Assembly: GCA_023397905.1 (NCBI GenBank)
Contig: JAEWSZ010000151.1
Span: 1-9,989, forward strand
DNA: 9,989 nt
Source: Bacillota bacterium
GTDB lineage: Bacteria > Bacillota > Clostridia > Acetivibrionales > DSM-1351
Direction of reading: 5' to 3'
Positions 1 to 6,168 of the stretch are shown piece by piece. Position numbers and translations under genes: made by a program. The notes under the pieces are model-generated. The model ran no database searches, had not been told where the DNA came from, and worked only from the letters and a program-made list of their open reading frames with translations. The stretch's first letter is position 1; each line of letters starts with the position of its first letter.

Positions 1-788
1 TGGGGATCTGTCATATCAAGGTTTGTCAGTACCATCTCCTGTCCGGATATGGCTGCCTGCACCATAAAAAATGTGGCCGAAGAAAAATCCCCCGGTATGG
101 TACACTCAAAGGCTCCGTATTTCTGCCTGCCGGGTATGTAAAATTCCTTCATTGCGTTATTGGTGTATTTGATTCCGAATTTGTCCAGCCACCACAGTGT
201 GATCTCCACATACGGAATCTCATTCAGTCTTGTCAGTTCAACATGGGTATCGTTTTCCATGAGAGGCGCATTTATCAGAATTGAAGATAAATACTGGGAA
301 GTAACCGCGTCCAATTTTGTAAAGCCGCCCTTTGCCCTTCCCTTTATTACTACCGGAGCAGAATCGTTTCCCCTGGTAGTAAACGCCTCCCCGCCCAGAT
401 TATTGATTGCCTGGACAAGTGGGCCAATCTGTCTCCTTCTTATTTGATAATCCCCGGTAAACACCGAACATCCCTGGACCAATGCCGCAGTCATGAGGCC
501 TATTCTGAGGCTTGTCCCTGAATTCCCCACATCTATGATATTTTCCGGGACCCGGGGCCTTCCGTCCAGCCCTTCTACAGTATATGTACTTCCTTCCAGA
601 TCATAGACTGCCCCAAATGACTTGCATAGATTTACAGCCGATATTGAATCGCTTGAAATCAGAGGATCTTTTACTATACTCTTCCCCTTTGCAAGTCCCG
701 CAAAAAACATGGATCTTATTGTATGCGATTTTGAACCGGGGATGGCTATTTTCCCCGAAACTTCTGAGTGTGAAACCCTTAACATCAT
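1..788 (-). CDS. aroA: 3-phosphoshikimate 1-carboxyvinyltransferase (EPSP synthase), N-terminal part
   Basis: The gene runs off the left edge; 262 codons of an expected 420-430 are present. The enzyme joins phosphoenolpyruvate to shikimate 3-phosphate, the sixth step of the cytoplasmic shikimate pathway to aromatic amino acids. The substrate-binding motif IPGSKSHTIR is at residues 16-25, and GNSGTSLR, matching the family's GNAGT-x-R phosphoenolpyruvate-site motif, lies near residue 90. GDYQIRRRQIGPL follows, where E. coli-type enzymes have RERPIG. The start is the first of two tandem ATG codons, with AGGTGA six bases upstream. It differs from class I enzymes in having Ile after the motif arginine (Pro101 in E. 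coli) and Gln in place of the RERP proline, so it belongs to a divergent branch. Identity as AroA is secure; the branch assignment is my inference. Confidence 0.95.
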   Translation of the reverse strand, partial: MMLRVSHSEVSGKIAIPGSKSHTIRSMFFAGLAKGKSIVKDPLISSDSISAVNLCKSFGAVYDLEGSTYTVEGLDGRPRVPENIIDVGNSGTSLRIGLMTAALVQGCSVFTGDYQIRRRQIGPLVQAINNLGGEAFTTRGNDSAPVVIKGRAKGGFTKLDAVTSQYLSSILINAPLMENDTHVELTRLNEIPYVEITLWWLDKFGIKYTNNAMKEFYIPGRQKYGAFECTIPGDFSSATFFMVQAAISGQEMVLTNLDMTDP

Positions 789-824
789 ATTCTGTCACCT
801 ACCATATTACAATTCTACATACTT

Positions 825-854
825 ATGTTATTATAAATAGCATATCCTAGTCAA
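825..854 (-). promoter_or_regulatory. Possible sigma-A promoter of aroA
   Basis: A -35 box TTGACT (849-854) is followed after 18 bases by TAACAT (825-830), giving a leader of about 30 nt to the aroA start. A better-looking TATAAT lies at 830-835, but only 13 bases from the -35, which is too close. The assignment is therefore tentative. The 129-bp gap to the upstream methyltransferase gene shows no convincing terminator, so read-through is also possible. Confidence 0.35.
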
Positions 855-917
855 TTTTTTTGCCTGTTTTATCCATTTTTGCAGTCAAAAAGTCAGGCGC
901 ACTCTTTGCTGCGGGCA

Positions 918-2081
918 TCACTGCTCACTGTCCGCCTCTATTGCGGAGTGTTTCGGTGGCGGCGGTCCAAAATATTGAAAATAGTTGCAAAGCAGCCTGC
1001 CGTTGTACAGCTTTCGCTTTTTATCCGCCCTTCTGCCAAACAGCTTTTCAAACTCCAGATCCGAGGTTATGACGTAGTAAGACCAGGAGTCAAGCTTTTT
1101 AAATACGCCGCCCATTTCCCTGTAAAGCTTTTCAACATCTTCTTTTTCTCCGAGCCTTTCCCCATAGGGCGGATTGCAGATTATTATCCCGTATTTATAT
1201 CTTGAGCTTATGTCCGACACCGGCAGCCTCTGCAGGTGTATAGCGTCCTCCACCCCCGCCTTTTTGGCATGATACCTGGCCAGGCTCATTGCCTCCTCGT
1301 CTATATCCGAACCGTGTATTCTGAGCTCCCGGTCCTCAACCATGGTGTCATAGGCCTCATCTCTGGCTTTATCCCACGAGTCCGGAGAAATGATGTTCCA
1401 CTTTTCGGCATCGAATTCCCTGCCCAGGCCGGGCGCTATATTTTTTCCGATCAGGGCCGCTTCGATGGGAATGGTTCCGCTTCCGCAGAAGGGATCCAGC
1501 AGGACCCTGTCTTTATTCCAGTGGCTTATAAGGATCATGGCGCATGCCAGCGTCTCCTTTAATGGCGCTCCGCCCACCAGCTTTCTGTAGCCTCTTTTGT
1601 GGAGCCCCGCTCCGCTGGTGTCAATGGTCAAGGTAGCCGTGTCCCTGAGCAGGGCCACTTCTATCCTGTATCTGGGCCCTGTTTCTTCAAACCATTCGCA
1701 TTTGTGACGCTGCTTCAATTTCTCCACTATGGCTTTTTTGACTATGGCCTGGCAGTCCGGGACGCTGAACAGCTTTGAATCAATGGACTTGCCTTCCACA
1801 GGGAACTCCGCGTCAGCCGGAATTATCTCATCCCAGGGCAGCGCCTTTGTCCTTTCAAAAAGCTCTTCAAAGCTCAGGGCCGTAAATTCCCCCATTTTCA
1901 GCAGCACCCTGTCTGCGGTCCTGAGCCATAAATTGGCCCTGCATATGGCCGACTCATCTCCGGTAAATGTCACCCTGCCGTTTTCAACCTTCTGTTCAAA
2001 ATAACCAAGTTTTTTCAGTTCCCTTGCCGTAATTGCCTCGATGCCGAAGGCCGAGGTGGCTATCAGTTCAAATTTGTTCAT
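918..2081 (-). CDS. THUMP-domain class I SAM-dependent RNA methyltransferase (RlmL/YpsC family)
   Basis: This 387-aa protein matches the usual length of the Bacillus YpsC group (about 385 aa). The N-terminal half carries a ferredoxin-like segment and a THUMP RNA-binding domain at about residues 65-155. The C-terminal Rossmann methyltransferase domain has the SAM-binding motif DPFCGSGT at 196-203 and the amino-methylating catalytic motif NPPYGER at 303-309. NPPY-type enzymes methylate an exocyclic amino group, and the E. coli homologue (N-terminal half of RlmKL) makes m2G2445 in 23S rRNA; the same target here is inference. The last 15 residues after FGPPPP are low in conservation. The ATG start fits family length, but its ribosome site (AAAGGTAG, about 13 bases upstream) is weak. 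It appears to be a single-gene unit with its own promoter. Confidence 0.9.
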   Translation of the reverse strand: MNKFELIATSAFGIEAITARELKKLGYFEQKVENGRVTFTGDESAICRANLWLRTADRVLLKMGEFTALSFEELFERTKALPWDEIIPADAEFPVEGKSIDSKLFSVPDCQAIVKKAIVEKLKQRHKCEWFEETGPRYRIEVALLRDTATLTIDTSGAGLHKRGYRKLVGGAPLKETLACAMILISHWNKDRVLLDPFCGSGTIPIEAALIGKNIAPGLGREFDAEKWNIISPDSWDKARDEAYDTMVEDRELRIHGSDIDEEAMSLARYHAKKAGVEDAIHLQRLPVSDISSRYKYGIIICNPPYGERLGEKEDVEKLYREMGGVFKKLDSWSYYVITSDLEFEKLFGRRADKKRKLYNGRLLCNYFQYFGPPPPKHSAIEADSEQ

Positions 2082-2157
2082 CTATTTTGTCTGTCTACCT
2101 TTCAATTTTTCCCTGTAATCAGGAAAATAACGTTTTATTATTTAAATAAACATTACT

Positions 2158-2186
2158 ATTATAACCTTACGCAGGATTAATAACAA
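2158..2186 (-). promoter_or_regulatory. Sigma-A promoter of the THUMP methyltransferase gene
   Basis: TTGTTA (2181-2186), a 17-base spacer and a perfect TATAAT (2158-2163) form a good sigma-A promoter. The -35 sits inside the T-rich tail of the preceding terminator. The leader of about 70 nt contains a hairpin (2106-2127, stem UUUUCCUG with loop AUUA and one bulged G). It is not followed by a T-run, and it lies just before the weak ribosome-binding site. Confidence 0.65.
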
Positions 2187-2220
2187 TAAAGACGGTTCCG
2201 ATTTTAAATTCAGAACCGTC
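2179..2220 (-). terminator. Intrinsic terminator after the secreted-protein gene
   Basis: Inverted repeat GACGGTTC (2213-2220) and GAACCGTC (2191-2198) extends by a G-U, a G-C and an A-U pair to an 11-bp stem with an A/U loop. On the minus strand TTTATTGTTATT follows directly. It lies about 60 bp past the stop of the secreted-protein gene. Confidence 0.8.
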
Positions 2221-2278
2221 CTTATGTTCACGGCCGCACTGCTATTTACTTACCGATTGCCTTCAATTCCATTTTAAT

Positions 2279-2842
2279 TCAAGGAGAAAAATCCGTCTTC
2301 AATTCATAGGCCGGGACGGGAACTACTTCTCCATTATATTCATTGGAAGGAGCGCTTTTGATTTCATCTTCATAAATGCTCCTGACATGGTCTGAATCGT
2401 CCTGACTACTGTCCTGACTACTATTAAATATTTTCAGATAATACCTGCCCGGGTGCCGGATCAACATCTTTGTTTTCCATGAAGCATCGGTAAGACCATA
2501 TGCTCCCTCCACCAGGTGTCCATTTTCATCATAAACCTCTAAATTCAGATTCAGAAATCCGATAACACAATTCAGAGTAATTTCCATATTGACTGTTTCA
2601 TCAACATCAACATAATACCAGTCAATATTCTCCGGATTATCCATTGTAAAATAATAATCCACATTTTCCATGATAAATGCAGGGTATTTATCCGTAGTAT
2701 AAGGGCCTGCCGTTCTTTTATTACCGGTTAAAGCATTAATGCAGGGACGCTCGTCATGCGCATTAACGTTTTGTAAAAGCATTACTGAAACAATTATTAG
2801 TATTAAAACCAGTTTTTCCGCCGTTTTTATAAGACTTCTCAT
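2279..2842 (-). CDS. Secreted protein with a possible PPC-like beta-sandwich domain
   Basis: I chose the ATG at 2842 (187 aa) over an upstream in-frame ATG at 2881. It has GGAGG six bases before it, and it puts a proper signal peptide at the N-terminus: basic MRSLIKTAEK, a hydrophobic core at 11-24, and likely cleavage after VNA (residue 28). Residues about 60-142 resemble the bacterial pre-peptidase C-terminal (PPC) domain pattern: a DWYYVDV strand (74-80), NLNLEVYDENG (98-108) and PGRYYLKIF (131-139). The match is by eye and divergent. The tail is acidic and low-complexity, with a repeated SSQD (141-148) encoded by a 12-bp tandem repeat. There are only two cysteines, C34 and C92. PPC domains usually accompany secreted peptidases, but no catalytic domain is present here. 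The gene has its own promoter and terminator. Function is unknown. Confidence 0.75.
   Translation of the reverse strand: MRSLIKTAEKLVLILIIVSVMLLQNVNAHDERPCINALTGNKRTAGPYTTDKYPAFIMENVDYYFTMDNPENIDWYYVDVDETVNMEITLNCVIGFLNLNLEVYDENGHLVEGAYGLTDASWKTKMLIRHPGRYYLKIFNSSQDSSQDDSDHVRSIYEDEIKSAPSNEYNGEVVPVPAYELKTDFSP
2399..2422 (-). repeat. 12-bp tandem duplication inside the secreted-protein gene
   Basis: GTCCTGACTACT occurs twice head to tail (2399-2410 and 2411-2422, given on the plus strand) and encodes SSQD-SSQD. It is in frame, in the acidic C-terminal tail, and looks like a recent slippage or duplication event. Confidence 0.9.
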
Positions 2843-2889
2843 TATGGGCCTCCATGAGTTCTTAATTTCCAAACTTTCCAACCAGTTCT

Positions 2890-2918
2890 AAATTATTTTA
2901 TTTTCCAGTATATGTCAA
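2890..2918 (-). promoter_or_regulatory. Probable sigma-A promoter of the secreted-protein gene
   Basis: A perfect -35 TTGACA (2913-2918) is followed after 17 bases by TAATTT (2890-2895), a weak -10. The predicted start is about 40 bases before the chosen ATG at 2842. The promoter places transcription so that both candidate ATGs (2881 and 2842) are close to the 5' end, and only the latter has a good ribosome site. Confidence 0.5.
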
Positions 2919-2965
2919 TATCGATAAGTAATTTATTGCGGCTCGCGGATAAAATTCAATCCATT

Positions 2966-3823
2966 TTAATGAATTGCACGTTTCTTGTGTTTTCCACCCA
3001 TCACATCTGAAACATCATTTATTGTGACAAAGGCATTTTCATCCTTATCATATATTATGGATTTCAGCTTTGAAATCTCAATACGTGTAACAACCGAATA
3101 CAGTATTGTTTTCTGGCTTCTGGAGAAACCTCCGCAGCCTGCCAGGAATGTGACTCCTCTTCCCAGACGCGCTGTTATGGCCTCCGCTATTTCTTCACCC
3201 TTTTCAGATATGATTATTGCGGCTTTGGCTTCATCAAGACCCTCTATGGTAACATCTATGACCTTGAAAGCGATAAAATAGGCTATAAGGGAATACATTG
3301 CCCTGTCCCAGCCAAACACAAGCCCGGCGCTGCTTAAAATGAAAATGTTAAAAAACATTACCACCTGGCCCACAGAAAAAGCAGTCCGCTTGTTAATAAT
3401 TATGGCAACCATCTCCGTCCCGTCCAGAGAGCCCCCATATCTGATAATAAGACCTACGCCGATTCCCAGTATAATTCCTCCGAATACCGCGGCAAGCAGC
3501 ACATCATTTGTAAAACCCGGCACGGGATGAAAAACCGATACCCATACGGACAATGACGCCATTGAGAACAAAGAGGAAAATACGAAGGTTTTCCCTATTT
3601 GCTTGTAGCCAAGAAACAGGAAGGGCAGGTTCAAAAGCATAATGAACAGGCTGAGGGGAAGATTGGACAAATAGCTTGCAATTATGGATATGCCCACAAC
3701 TCCGCCGTCAATTATCCTGTTTGGTATCAGAAATATTTCCAATCCGCCCGCCGCCAATATGGATCCAAGGAAAAGGAATGAATACCTGTAGATTCCTCTG
3801 ATCATTTGGTTTTTTTTCGTCAT
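2966..3823 (-). CDS. YitT family membrane protein (DUF161 plus C-terminal DUF2179)
   Basis: This 285-aa integral membrane protein has about five to six hydrophobic spans across residues 10-190, then a cytoplasmic-type C-terminal domain (about 200-277). Family hallmarks are the N-terminal IPNRIIDGGVVGIS (33-46), the RYGGSLDGTEMVA segment (128-140), and the C-terminal VTFLAGCGGFSRSQKTILYSVV stretch (224-245) ending near FVTINDVSDVMG. Length matches the usual 280-290 aa. I start at the ATG at 3823, with AGGTGA just upstream; the TTG one codon earlier overlaps that spacing. The molecular function of YitT proteins is not established; transport is suspected. There is no clear terminator after the stop. 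It is preceded by a repeat-rich, hairpin-forming spacer. Confidence 0.9.
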   Translation of the reverse strand: MTKKNQMIRGIYRYSFLFLGSILAAGGLEIFLIPNRIIDGGVVGISIIASYLSNLPLSLFIMLLNLPFLFLGYKQIGKTFVFSSLFSMASLSVWVSVFHPVPGFTNDVLLAAVFGGIILGIGVGLIIRYGGSLDGTEMVAIIINKRTAFSVGQVVMFFNIFILSSAGLVFGWDRAMYSLIAYFIAFKVIDVTIEGLDEAKAAIIISEKGEEIAEAITARLGRGVTFLAGCGGFSRSQKTILYSVVTRIEISKLKSIIYDKDENAFVTINDVSDVMGGKHKKRAIH

Positions 3824-3842
3824 CAAATCACCTCACAATTAA

Positions 3843-3873
3843 ATTATATTGGAACAATTTTAGGGATAGGCAA
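3843..3873 (-). promoter_or_regulatory. Possible promoter of the yitT-like gene
   Basis: A perfect TATAAT (3843-3848) lies 19 bases from TTGCCT (3868-3873), a spacing at the loose end of the sigma-A range. The predicted start would leave only a very short leader before AGGTGA. The -35 falls inside the tandem ATAGGCA repeats, so a repeat-binding factor could interfere. The gene may also be read from the upstream promoter at 4471-4499. Confidence 0.35.
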
Positions 3874-3904
3874 TAGGCATTGTGCATCATTGCAAAAGCC
3901 TATT
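3866..3904. repeat. Tandem heptamers plus inverted repeat upstream of the yitT-like gene
   Basis: ATAGGCA is repeated head to tail (3866-3872 and 3873-3879). AATAGGC (3872-3878) is matched by the inverted copy GCCTATT (3898-3904) across a 19-base loop, and GGG/CCC flank the structure. No T-run follows on either strand, so this is not a standard terminator. Its role is unknown: operator, mRNA hairpin or remnant are all possible. Confidence 0.6.
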
Positions 3905-3921
3905 ACCCATGAAAAGTACTT

Positions 3922-4056
3922 TTATTTTTCTTTGCTATTATATTCATCAGCCCTGTCTGATTTGTGACTTTTTACTGAAGCATAGTGCCCAAGAATGGGC
4001 CCTCCAATGCAAAATACCACAATGAAAATAATAACAACGATTAACGTAGCATCCAC
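3922..4056 (-). CDS. Small single-span membrane protein, 44 aa
   Basis: This short gene starts at GTG and has a near-perfect ribosome site, GGAGGTGA, four bases upstream. That is the best evidence that it is translated. Residues 5-23 are almost wholly hydrophobic (LIVVIIFIVVFCIGGPILG), giving one membrane span. A charged tail follows (HYASVKSHKSDRADEYNSKEK). There is no cleavage-site signature, so an anchored protein with an N-terminal span is likely. It begins 24 bp after the stop of the 118-aa secreted-protein gene and is probably co-transcribed with it. Its start codon lies in a hairpin formed with the last codons of that gene. I do not recognise a family; function unknown. Confidence 0.7.
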   Translation of the reverse strand: MDATLIVVIIFIVVFCIGGPILGHYASVKSHKSDRADEYNSKEK

Positions 4057-4099
4057 AGTTTCACCTCCGATAGCTCAGATTTAGCTAACGAAACTGTGG
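4053..4099 (-). promoter_or_regulatory. Hairpin pairing the end of one gene with the start codon of the next (likely translational coupling)
   Basis: In the mRNA, CCACAGUUUC (from 4099 to 4090, the last sense codons of the 118-aa gene) pairs perfectly over 10 bp with GAAACUGUGG (4062-4053), which contains the GUG start of the 44-aa gene. An inner 5-bp stem (4083-4087 with 4071-4075) leaves most of the Shine-Dalgarno in an internal loop. A ribosome finishing the upstream gene would open the stem and free the start codon. Confidence 0.65.
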
Positions 4100-4437
4100 T
4101 CCTTATACTTACTCCCGTTGAAATAATCCGGAATGGATTGCCTTATGATTTTGCGATAGTCAAAAGATATTTTCAGTAACAGAATGTTTGCTGATGACAG
4201 TTCTGAGGAATATGCCGGAGCTGCCACCGGAAAGTTGTTGTTTTGTAACTGCTGGTGAAAAGGCTTTTGATGTTCTTTACCGACGTAAAGAATATCAATA
4301 ATATGTGTGCCCGCAGGCATCAGGCGCTGGCTCTGATCAATATGCAGGTCGACTTCAGAGTGTGTGGTAAAGGGAATCAATTGAAAAACCAGACAAAAAA
4401 GTATCAGTATTGAAATAAGCTTTTTGTGTTTTTTCAA
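4081..4437 (-). CDS. Small secreted or lipid-facing hypothetical protein, 118 aa
   Basis: The start is TTG, supported by GAGAGGGG about eight bases upstream and by a promoter just before it. The N-terminus is a typical signal sequence: KKHKK, then a hydrophobic core (LISILILFCLVFQLI, 7-21). Likely cleavage is near THS (27), giving a mature protein of about 90 residues; an uncleaved anchor is also possible. The mature part has no cysteine and no motif that I recognise. ANILLLKISFDYRKIIRQSIPDY (83-105) may form a strand and helix. It is followed 24 bp later by the 44-aa membrane protein, with which it seems to form a two-gene unit. Function unknown. Confidence 0.65.
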   Translation of the reverse strand: MKKHKKLISILILFCLVFQLIPFTTHSEVDLHIDQSQRLMPAGTHIIDILYVGKEHQKPFHQQLQNNNFPVAAPAYSSELSSANILLLKISFDYRKIIRQSIPDYFNGSKYKDHSFVS

Positions 4438-4470
4438 AGTTGATGCCCCTCTCTTTAGTTATTTACTTAA

Positions 4471-4499
4471 AGTATATCATAAAGAGTTAACAGCGGCAA
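4471..4499 (-). promoter_or_regulatory. Extended -10 promoter of the 118-aa / 44-aa gene pair
   Basis: TTGCCG (4494-4499), 17 bases, TATACT (4471-4476) preceded by TGA, so an extended -10 (TGATATACT). The predicted start is near 4464, about 27 nt before the TTG start codon. CTCTTTA (4451-4457) and TAAAGAG (4480-4486) form a 7-bp inverted repeat flanking the -10 and could be an operator. The promoter begins just past the pseudouridine synthase stop, where no terminator is seen. Confidence 0.6.
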
Positions 4500-4513
4500 C
4501 CGGAAGCAAATAT

Positions 4514-5209
4514 TCATTCCCTTCCCGGTATAGTATTCCCGGCAAACTGTGTCCATGGCTGGGTATCCGGCGTACTGCAGCTGAATGCAAGGGACTCTTT
4601 TTTTGTGGGATGCTCAAAAATCACAGAATGGGCCCATAGAGCTATCTGCTGTCCCGGCTTGTTCACTTTTGGTCCGTAGCGCTGGTCACCGTATAATATA
4701 TAGCCCGCATGTGAGAGTTGCACTCTTATCTGGTGAGGTCTTCCCGTATGAAGTTTTATGTCCAGCAGGCTCAATCCATCCCGGGACTCAAGCACTTCAT
4801 AGTCAAGGACCGCTTCCTTTGCGCCTTCTGTGCCTTCCATTACCGCTGAGACCATGTTGGTTTTTTCATTTTTGAGAAGAAAATCTCTCAGAGTACAGGC
4901 CTTTTTGGGAGGTATGCCTCTGACCACGGCAAGGTAGGTTTTTTTGAAGGTTCTGGTCCTTATCTGCTCGGACAGCCTGGCAGCCGCCTTTGAGGTCCTG
5001 GCAAACACCATTACCCCTCCTACGGGCCTGTCCAGCCTGTGCACCAGGCCCAGATACACTTCTCCGGGCTTGCTATACCTGTCTTTTATGTATTGCTTCA
5101 GCATGGTCAGCAGATCCGGGTCCCCGGTGCCGTCGGCCTGGACCGGAATATTCACTGGCTTTTCCACCACCAGCAAATGATTGTCTTCATATATAATATG
5201 CGGGATCAC
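4514..5209 (-). CDS. RluA family RNA pseudouridine synthase
   Basis: The protein (231 aa) isomerises uridine to pseudouridine in rRNA or tRNA. The catalytic motif HRLDRPVGGV is at 57-66, with Asp60 the nucleophile, and the RluA signature LHTGRPHQIRVQLSHAGY follows in the C-terminal half. There is no N-terminal S4 domain, so it is the short single-domain type. I place the start at GTG 5209, where family members begin (IPHIIYEDNHLLVVEKP). It gives a GTGA 4-bp overlap with the methyltransferase stop and has GGAAGGTGG upstream. A GTG at 5221 is an alternative that adds four residues. The overlap implies translational coupling. The target uridine cannot be told from sequence. Confidence 0.9.
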   Translation of the reverse strand: MIPHIIYEDNHLLVVEKPVNIPVQADGTGDPDLLTMLKQYIKDRYSKPGEVYLGLVHRLDRPVGGVMVFARTSKAAARLSEQIRTRTFKKTYLAVVRGIPPKKACTLRDFLLKNEKTNMVSAVMEGTEGAKEAVLDYEVLESRDGLSLLDIKLHTGRPHQIRVQLSHAGYILYGDQRYGPKVNKPGQQIALWAHSVIFEHPTKKESLAFSCSTPDTQPWTQFAGNTIPGRE

Positions 5210-6069
5210 GGATTTTCCCACCTTCCGTATATGCCGCAGGGGAGAACAAGTCCCGACCGGCTCACGGGCAGGCCTACTTCACCGCAGCTGTAAACGCCTT
5301 TGAAGCGGCTGCCCACCGTCTGCTTTAGAATATTGCTCAGCACCTCCGGTGAAAACCCGGTGGTGTAGGAATTAATAAGAAAGAACAGCGGATCGTCTGA
5401 CAGCACTCCCATGCACTGGTCCACAAAATCATAGAGCGAATCCTCGATCTTCCATATTTCGCCGTTTGGGCCTCTCCCATAGGAAGGAGGGTCCATTATG
5501 ACTCCGTCGTACTTTCTTCCTCTGCGGATCTCCCTCTGGACAAATTTCAAGCAATCATCCGTTATGAATCTCACAGGCCTGTCCGCCAGTCCTGACAGGG
5601 CAAGATTCTCTTTTGCCCAGCTTACCATCCCCTTGGCGGCATCCACATGACAGACCTCAGCTCCCGCATATGCGGCCGCAACAGTTGCTCCGCCAGTATA
5701 AGCAAAAAGGTTGAGGACTCTTATGGGCCTTTTAGCCTTCTGAATGTTGTTTATCATCCATTTCCAGTTTACCGCCTGCTCGGGAAAAAGCCCTGTGTGC
5801 TTGAAGCCTGTGGGTTCTATATAGAATTTCAGCTCTTCGAACTCCACTGTCCAGCGCTTTGGAAGTTTACTATTGTATTCCCACTGCCCTCCTCCGCTTT
5901 GGCTCCTGTGATAGTGGGCGTCGGCCCTCTCCCATATCTTTTTACTCTTAATAGGCCATATTATTTGCGGATCCGGCCTTCTGAGTATTATATCTCCCCA
6001 GCGCTCCAGTTTTTCACCGTCTCCGGTCTCTATCAGTTCATAATCCTTCCATTCATCTGCCAGTAACAT
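5206..6069 (-). CDS. Class I SAM-dependent methyltransferase, RlmI-like without PUA domain
   Basis: I choose the ATG at 6069 (287 aa), which has a strong GGGAGG five bases upstream and begins MLLADEWKDYELIETG as in relatives. In-frame starts at 6114 (ATG) and 6132 (TTG) have weaker sites. The protein has an N-terminal beta-rich segment (to about 90) and a Rossmann domain with motif I VLNLFAYTGGAT (118-129), an acidic HVDAAKG strand (141-147) and the DPPSYGRG catalytic loop (193-200). It resembles the C-terminal catalytic part of RlmI/YccW, a 23S rRNA m5C methyltransferase, but lacks the PUA domain and shows no obvious catalytic Cys after DPPS. The substrate is thus uncertain; RNA is the favoured guess. 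Its neighbour, a pseudouridine synthase overlapping by 4 bp, supports that. Confidence 0.88.
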   Translation of the reverse strand: MLLADEWKDYELIETGDGEKLERWGDIILRRPDPQIIWPIKSKKIWERADAHYHRSQSGGGQWEYNSKLPKRWTVEFEELKFYIEPTGFKHTGLFPEQAVNWKWMINNIQKAKRPIRVLNLFAYTGGATVAAAYAGAEVCHVDAAKGMVSWAKENLALSGLADRPVRFITDDCLKFVQREIRRGRKYDGVIMDPPSYGRGPNGEIWKIEDSLYDFVDQCMGVLSDDPLFFLINSYTTGFSPEVLSNILKQTVGSRFKGVYSCGEVGLPVSRSGLVLPCGIYGRWENP

Positions 6070-6168
6070 CTGATCCTCCCGATTGTTTATGGATATGCCG
6101 CCAGCCGCGGCCATAAAATCCTTTAAATCCAATTCATCATTCCAATTACATTATTTGATTGTTCCAAA

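Noticed and set aside
601..798. 65-codon open frame on the minus strand in another frame of aroA
   Set aside because: It overlaps the clear aroA reading frame and its translation has no conserved features; it is a shadow.
841..900. GCCTG/CAGGC inverted repeat after the THUMP methyltransferase gene
   Set aside because: The stem is 5 bp with a long loop, and A residues rather than T follow on the coding strand; not a terminator.
1236..1562. 108-codon open frame on the plus strand
   Set aside because: It lies wholly within the conserved THUMP methyltransferase gene, lacks a convincing ribosome site and has no recognisable domain.
2935..2985. AATTCA/TGAATT hairpin at the yitT-like stop codon
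   Set aside because: Only a 6-bp AT stem, an 11-base loop and a short TTATCC tail; too weak to call a terminator.
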